64,000 nucleotides of DNA. Origin: Bacillota bacterium. Lineage in GTDB: Bacteria; Bacillota; Clostridia; Christensenellales; SZUA-584. The position numbers and the translations under genes were made by a program. Of the stretch, positions 60,810 to 64,000 are shown one piece after another (the stretch's first letter is position 1; the number at the start of each line of letters is the position of its first letter). Under the pieces are notes generated by a model. It was not told where the DNA came from, did no database searches, and worked only from the letters and a program-made list of their open reading frames with translations. The stretch spans positions 186,001 through 250,000 of the forward strand of contig JAEYKW010000025.1 in the NCBI GenBank assembly GCA_023408075.1. The letters run 5' to 3'.

Positions 60810-62875
60810 CTAACACAGCTCCTGTCAAATATATTGTTTAAATACTGAATGACTTCTGTTTGAAGGTATAAACTCCTATTTATTAATTCCTGCATAACAT
60901 TTGATTTACTTTCATTATCATGAAAACATGTTTTTTTATTGTTAAGAACCATGATAAACTGGTCCATCATCCTCCTCCAAGGCCTCAATAAACTAATACA
61001 TTCATCATTGCCATTAATACAGAAAAGCTTCATAAAATCATCAATCTTATCATCTGTTTTATAAGAATTCAGATTTTCTTTTATTGCTAATGATATTGAT
61101 TTTATAAAGACAAATACTACTTTTTCTTTTTCAGAATAAATAGCTTTCTTTCTCGCTTCGATATCATTTATGTTTTTAATATTGTTTACAATCTGCATGC
61201 AGTATTTATCATCGTTCTCAACCAATAATTCTGTTGTTACGGCAACCTGTAAAAGATATTCAAATTCTATTATCAATCTCCTTACATAAAATCCGGACGT
61301 ACTGCCGCCATTTGTTGAAAAGACAATATCGTCACCATTTCCAAGTTCTATGTCTTCATATCGGTCTTCAAATTGAACATTCCGAATACCTTTCTTTGTT
61401 TCTATAATCACATTTGCAAAAAGAAGTTTCTTTATTGCAATTTCAATATCTTTTAAACTATAGAAAAGTGATAAGTCTTTTTTTAACTCATTGTAATATA
61501 TCTCTTTCTGATTCTCTATGTATTTAATCTCAATGTATTGTAATATCCTGATAAAAATAAGGTAATTGCCGTACGTCTTCCCATTATTGTCTCTCCATGT
61601 TTCAAAATCAAAAAGATTCATTACAATTGGTGACTTTAAATCAAACCCTTCTCCGTCCATATGTTGATTACCGGGATGAAAATCGAATGCACCCCTGATA
61701 AGCATCTTGACATAACAGAACACATTATAATTATCATGCAATCTGGTTTTAATAGGTTCAAAACCGCCATTTTTAAAAGCATACATATTGAAGTTGATAA
61801 ATTTTCGAATATTCCCGTTCACTATTTGATTATGAAACTCTTCAAAACTACCGAGGCGATCTTTGATATATCCCGTCCAAGGTTCAAAATAATTTCCATA
61901 TACTATTTCAATAATATAATTCGCCACATCACTGAGTCTTCTTAGCAGCAATTCTTCTCCATTCCTGTTTATTTTCAGGTCAACATCCGTATCGCCGAGG
62001 TTCTTAACCGCTTGTAATAAATAAACCTTAAGCGATTCAAAATACAAAGTCGATATCTCTGGGACTGGGAATTTTAAATGATCGCTATACCTTACTTTTT
62101 CATCTTGAAGCTTTGTTTCGTTACGTTTTACGAAAAATATAAGAAAACGCCCTTGAACCAGAAAATGAGTTCCGTAATTATTAATTAAGTTGTTAATCCT
62201 ATCAAATACTTTTATGATGGCTTTTGATACATTAACTTGCGTCTGTCGACTGCTTAAATCAATATTATCAATTATATATATAATTGGCTTGTTAATCTCT
62301 TGGGCAACGTAAGTATTGTAATAACCGATACGCAGATCCTTCTTTGAGTTGTTAATATCCTCCAGATGAAAAAAATCATTTTGAAAAGAATAATATTCTT
62401 TGTGCCAGCAATCATTAATCCTTTGCAAGATATGTTTGTCGATATAGTCCATAATAAGTTCTTCATATTCCTCAACAGTTTTATTTTGGCCTATATCTCT
62501 AAAATCGATTTTTATTATAACTGTCCTCTTTGAATCCTTTTCTGATCCGTCACAAATATTGAACAGTTTGCATAAGCCCTTATCAATGAACGTAGATTTA
62601 CCAATTCCCGCATCACCCGATATTGTATATAGTGTAGGTTCAGTGCAATTAAAAGCTCTAAGCATTGACCGCGTAAATTTCTCATACATCTTTGACCTAA
62701 AGAATCTCTCACTAAATTCATACTGTGAAGCTTTATTAAATTCTCTAGCTACTTCTAAAAAATAATCTTCCAACACATCAGCATAATCGCCATCGTTATA
62801 TTTGAGTTTCTTAATCATAGATGGTTTAAGAAGAGTCCCTTGTAAAGAACATCTACAAGATTCAAATCCAGTCAT
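60806..62875 (-). CDS. P-loop NTPase of a possible new defence module
   Basis: 689 residues, AT-rich. Walker A is TISGDAGIGKSTFIDKGL near residue 85; Walker B is IIYIIDNIDLSSRQTQ near 205, in the ORC/AAA or STAND-like form (four hydrophobics then D-N). HFLVQGRFLIFFVKRNE near 240 looks like the sensor-1 strand. The following 400 residues are helical, with one winged-helix-like section (KDLSLFYSLKDIEIAIKKLL), and have no other recognised domain. The N-terminus lacks a known sensor. The start has TTGGAG upstream. The pair interrupts GC-rich chromosome between MFS and TetR genes. Confidence 0.6.
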   Translation of the reverse strand: MTGFESCRCSLQGTLLKPSMIKKLKYNDGDYADVLEDYFLEVAREFNKASQYEFSERFFRSKMYEKFTRSMLRAFNCTEPTLYTISGDAGIGKSTFIDKGLCKLFNICDGSEKDSKRTVIIKIDFRDIGQNKTVEEYEELIMDYIDKHILQRINDCWHKEYYSFQNDFFHLEDINNSKKDLRIGYYNTYVAQEINKPIIYIIDNIDLSSRQTQVNVSKAIIKVFDRINNLINNYGTHFLVQGRFLIFFVKRNETKLQDEKVRYSDHLKFPVPEISTLYFESLKVYLLQAVKNLGDTDVDLKINRNGEELLLRRLSDVANYIIEIVYGNYFEPWTGYIKDRLGSFEEFHNQIVNGNIRKFINFNMYAFKNGGFEPIKTRLHDNYNVFCYVKMLIRGAFDFHPGNQHMDGEGFDLKSPIVMNLFDFETWRDNNGKTYGNYLIFIRILQYIEIKYIENQKEIYYNELKKDLSLFYSLKDIEIAIKKLLFANVIIETKKGIRNVQFEDRYEDIELGNGDDIVFSTNGGSTSGFYVRRLIIEFEYLLQVAVTTELLVENDDKYCMQIVNNIKNINDIEARKKAIYSEKEKVVFVFIKSISLAIKENLNSYKTDDKIDDFMKLFCINGNDECISLLRPWRRMMDQFIMVLNNKKTCFHDNESKSNVMQELINRSLYLQTEVIQYLNNIFDRSCVS

Positions 62876-63021
62876 AGTTATGCTCCAAGTATTTTATTTT
62901 TTTCTATTGTATACTAATTTAATACATTATTCAATTATTTTCTACATAATTTTAACTATTTTCTGTCGTTGATGCTTTGTAATTACCATTTGTAACTTAT
63001 TTTACGTTCTTAATCTATCGC

Positions 63022-63058
63022 AAAAAACTTCCTATCGCAGCGGCAGGAAGTTTTTTGG
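63022..63058. terminator. Bidirectional terminator after the TetR gene
   Basis: CAAAAAACTTCCT and AGGAAGTTTTTTGG arms around an 11-base loop; both arms give a U-tract, so it can end the TetR transcript from the right and shield the NTPase module from the left. Confidence 0.75.
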
Positions 63059-63092
63059 TGTAACTCTTTTATTAGCTATAAACCTCTCTTTA

Positions 63093-63686
63093 TCAAATAC
63101 CGGTTATTCGGCCAAAATAGCAGTCCACAAGGCCGTCCACCAGCTCACTGCGGTGCTGCGGGTCATAAAAGTCCATGCCCGTCTGGTCTTTGAGCAGCGC
63201 TGGGCGCAAAAAGATATTCTGCACCGTCAGTATCAGCATATACATTCTGCGCTTTAAATCCTCTTCCGTGAACTCGCCCGCATACGCTTTGTAAACCAGC
63301 GGCAGATACGCATCCACCGTCTCACGCGTGTTGTCGTGCAGCTCATCATTGGCCATATCCGTCTGTATCGATATGCGCGATATGTTCTCATTTCGCACGA
63401 GATAATCGCAGTTCAGCTTCATAAAAATGCGCAGCTTTTCTTTAGGCGGCACGTCCCTCAGCCTCTCGCGCTCCTCATCCGTCATCAGTCTGGCGTTGCT
63501 GATGATGCGCCGGACACTCTGCCTAATCAGATTATCCTTGGTTTGAAAATGGTAGTTGATCAGCCCCACACCAATGCCCACCCTGCTGCAGATATCGCCG
63601 ATGGTGATGCTGCTTGGGTCGCTTCCCTTTTCTTCAATCAGCTTGATCGTGGCTTCGATGATCTCGTTTTTAATATCTTTTCTCAT
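63093..63686 (-). CDS. TetR/AcrR-family regulator
   Basis: 197 residues. ITIGDICSRVGIGVGLINYH is the helix-turn-helix, followed by FQTKDNLIRQSVRRII. The remainder is the helical ligand domain. It starts 20 bp after a membrane-protein gene on the same strand that runs to the window edge; autoregulation of that operon is plausible. Confidence 0.8.
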   Translation of the reverse strand: MRKDIKNEIIEATIKLIEEKGSDPSSITIGDICSRVGIGVGLINYHFQTKDNLIRQSVRRIISNARLMTDEERERLRDVPPKEKLRIFMKLNCDYLVRNENISRISIQTDMANDELHDNTRETVDAYLPLVYKAYAGEFTEEDLKRRMYMLILTVQNIFLRPALLKDQTGMDFYDPQHRSELVDGLVDCYFGRITGI

Positions 63687-63706
63687 GAATACCCTTCTTT
63701 AAATGT

Positions 63707-64000
63707 CTATTGGGCAAGCACATGCGCAAAGCGCCCGATGACCGACTTTAGCACCATAGCCGATGCCAAAACGATCAGCGCCGTATTTGCGTTGCCGATA
63801 AAGATAATATCCCATTTGAAAATCTGTGTCAAAAGGGCCAGCAGCGCCACGGTGCCCAGCAAATACCCGAGTATCGAAAGCGGATGCGCGGGTGCCAATG
63901 AAATGAACTTCCCCACACCGATTGTGCACAGCGCCATGCCGACCACGCCCAAAACGATGGTCGCCGTTCTCGCCCCTTCAATGAATAAAAACTTTTTCCC
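63707..64000 (-). CDS. Membrane protein (partial)
   Basis: The C-terminal part of a larger protein whose start lies beyond position 64000. Visible residues include three hydrophobic segments (TIVLGVVGMALCTIGVGKFI, LSILGYLLGTVALLALLTQI and LIVLASAMVLKSVIGRFAHV). Family not recognised. It is directly upstream of the TetR gene. Confidence 0.55.
   Translation of the reverse strand, partial: GKKFLFIEGARTATIVLGVVGMALCTIGVGKFISLAPAHPLSILGYLLGTVALLALLTQIFKWDIIFIGNANTALIVLASAMVLKSVIGRFAHVLAQ

Noticed and set aside
1..64000. tRNA, rRNA or CRISPR loci
   Set aside because: No tRNA cloverleaf ends, rRNA signature stretches or regularly spaced short repeats were noticed on either strand; a tool scan could still find a tRNA that was missed.

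Overview
The window looks like a Bacillota chromosome, probably class Clostridia. Genes are preceded by strong AGGAGG-type ribosome binding sites, and the backbone has a pyrophosphate-type phosphofructokinase, the TIGR03915/TIGR03916-type radical-SAM repair pair, a second EF-G-like GTPase and uvrB-uvrA. The assignment rests on gene content only. The backbone is GC-rich; several inserted blocks are clearly AT-rich.

Positions 1 to about 33600 are part of an integrative conjugative or mobilizable element, almost entirely on the minus strand. From its upstream end it carries parA-parB, a Tad-type pilus/secretion locus (CpaB-, CpaE-, TadA-, TadB- and TadC-like proteins, then three small pilin-like proteins), a secreted CARDB protein, a Y-family polymerase with a YolD partner, a TadV-type prepilin peptidase, a winged-helix protein, YodL/LPD-type proteins and the start of a very large helicase/methylase-type protein. 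No integrase, relaxase or coupling protein lies inside the window.

Between the prepilin peptidase (4674) and yolD (19860) sits a defence island with two modules. The first (5024-14667) reads as a class 2-type DISARM operon: drmE, a frameshifted drmA, drmB and a cytosine methyltransferase fused at its C-terminus to a Vsr-type endonuclease; drmC is absent. The second (15438-19555) is a single-chain SIR2-APAZ-MID-PIWI prokaryotic Argonaute followed by a 311-codon gene of unknown function. DISARM is bracketed by about 0.7-kb direct repeats, each holding the prepilin peptidase gene plus the 3' end of the 311-codon gene. Decay is reciprocal: the peptidase is intact in one copy and the other gene in the other copy.

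Positions 33600-37320 contain four co-oriented fragments of the 5' end of a yyaL-type (thioredoxin-domain, DUF255) gene, separated by AT-rich cargo: an immunity-like protein, a membrane-anchored protein, and a broken TetR gene with a CPBP protease. Three fragments end at or next to the codons of the CHWC motif. They look like stacked attachment-site scars from repeated integration into yyaL, with the element on the left as the latest arrival.

Positions 37500-60280 are ordinary chromosome: DUF1398, the radical-SAM repair pair, an acetyltransferase, a VOC/DUF1801/DUF1905 operon, a GIN-domain lipoprotein, twin 75-residue paralogues, an EF-G-like GTPase, a GGDEF diguanylate cyclase, uvrB-uvrA, a PPi-type phosphofructokinase, and an MFS transporter with a glycerophosphodiesterase. 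An AT-rich two-gene module (60453-62875), a P-loop NTPase translationally coupled to a single-pass membrane protein, interrupts this and is the best candidate for an undescribed system. A TetR regulator and a partial membrane protein close the window. No rRNA, tRNA or CRISPR array was seen.
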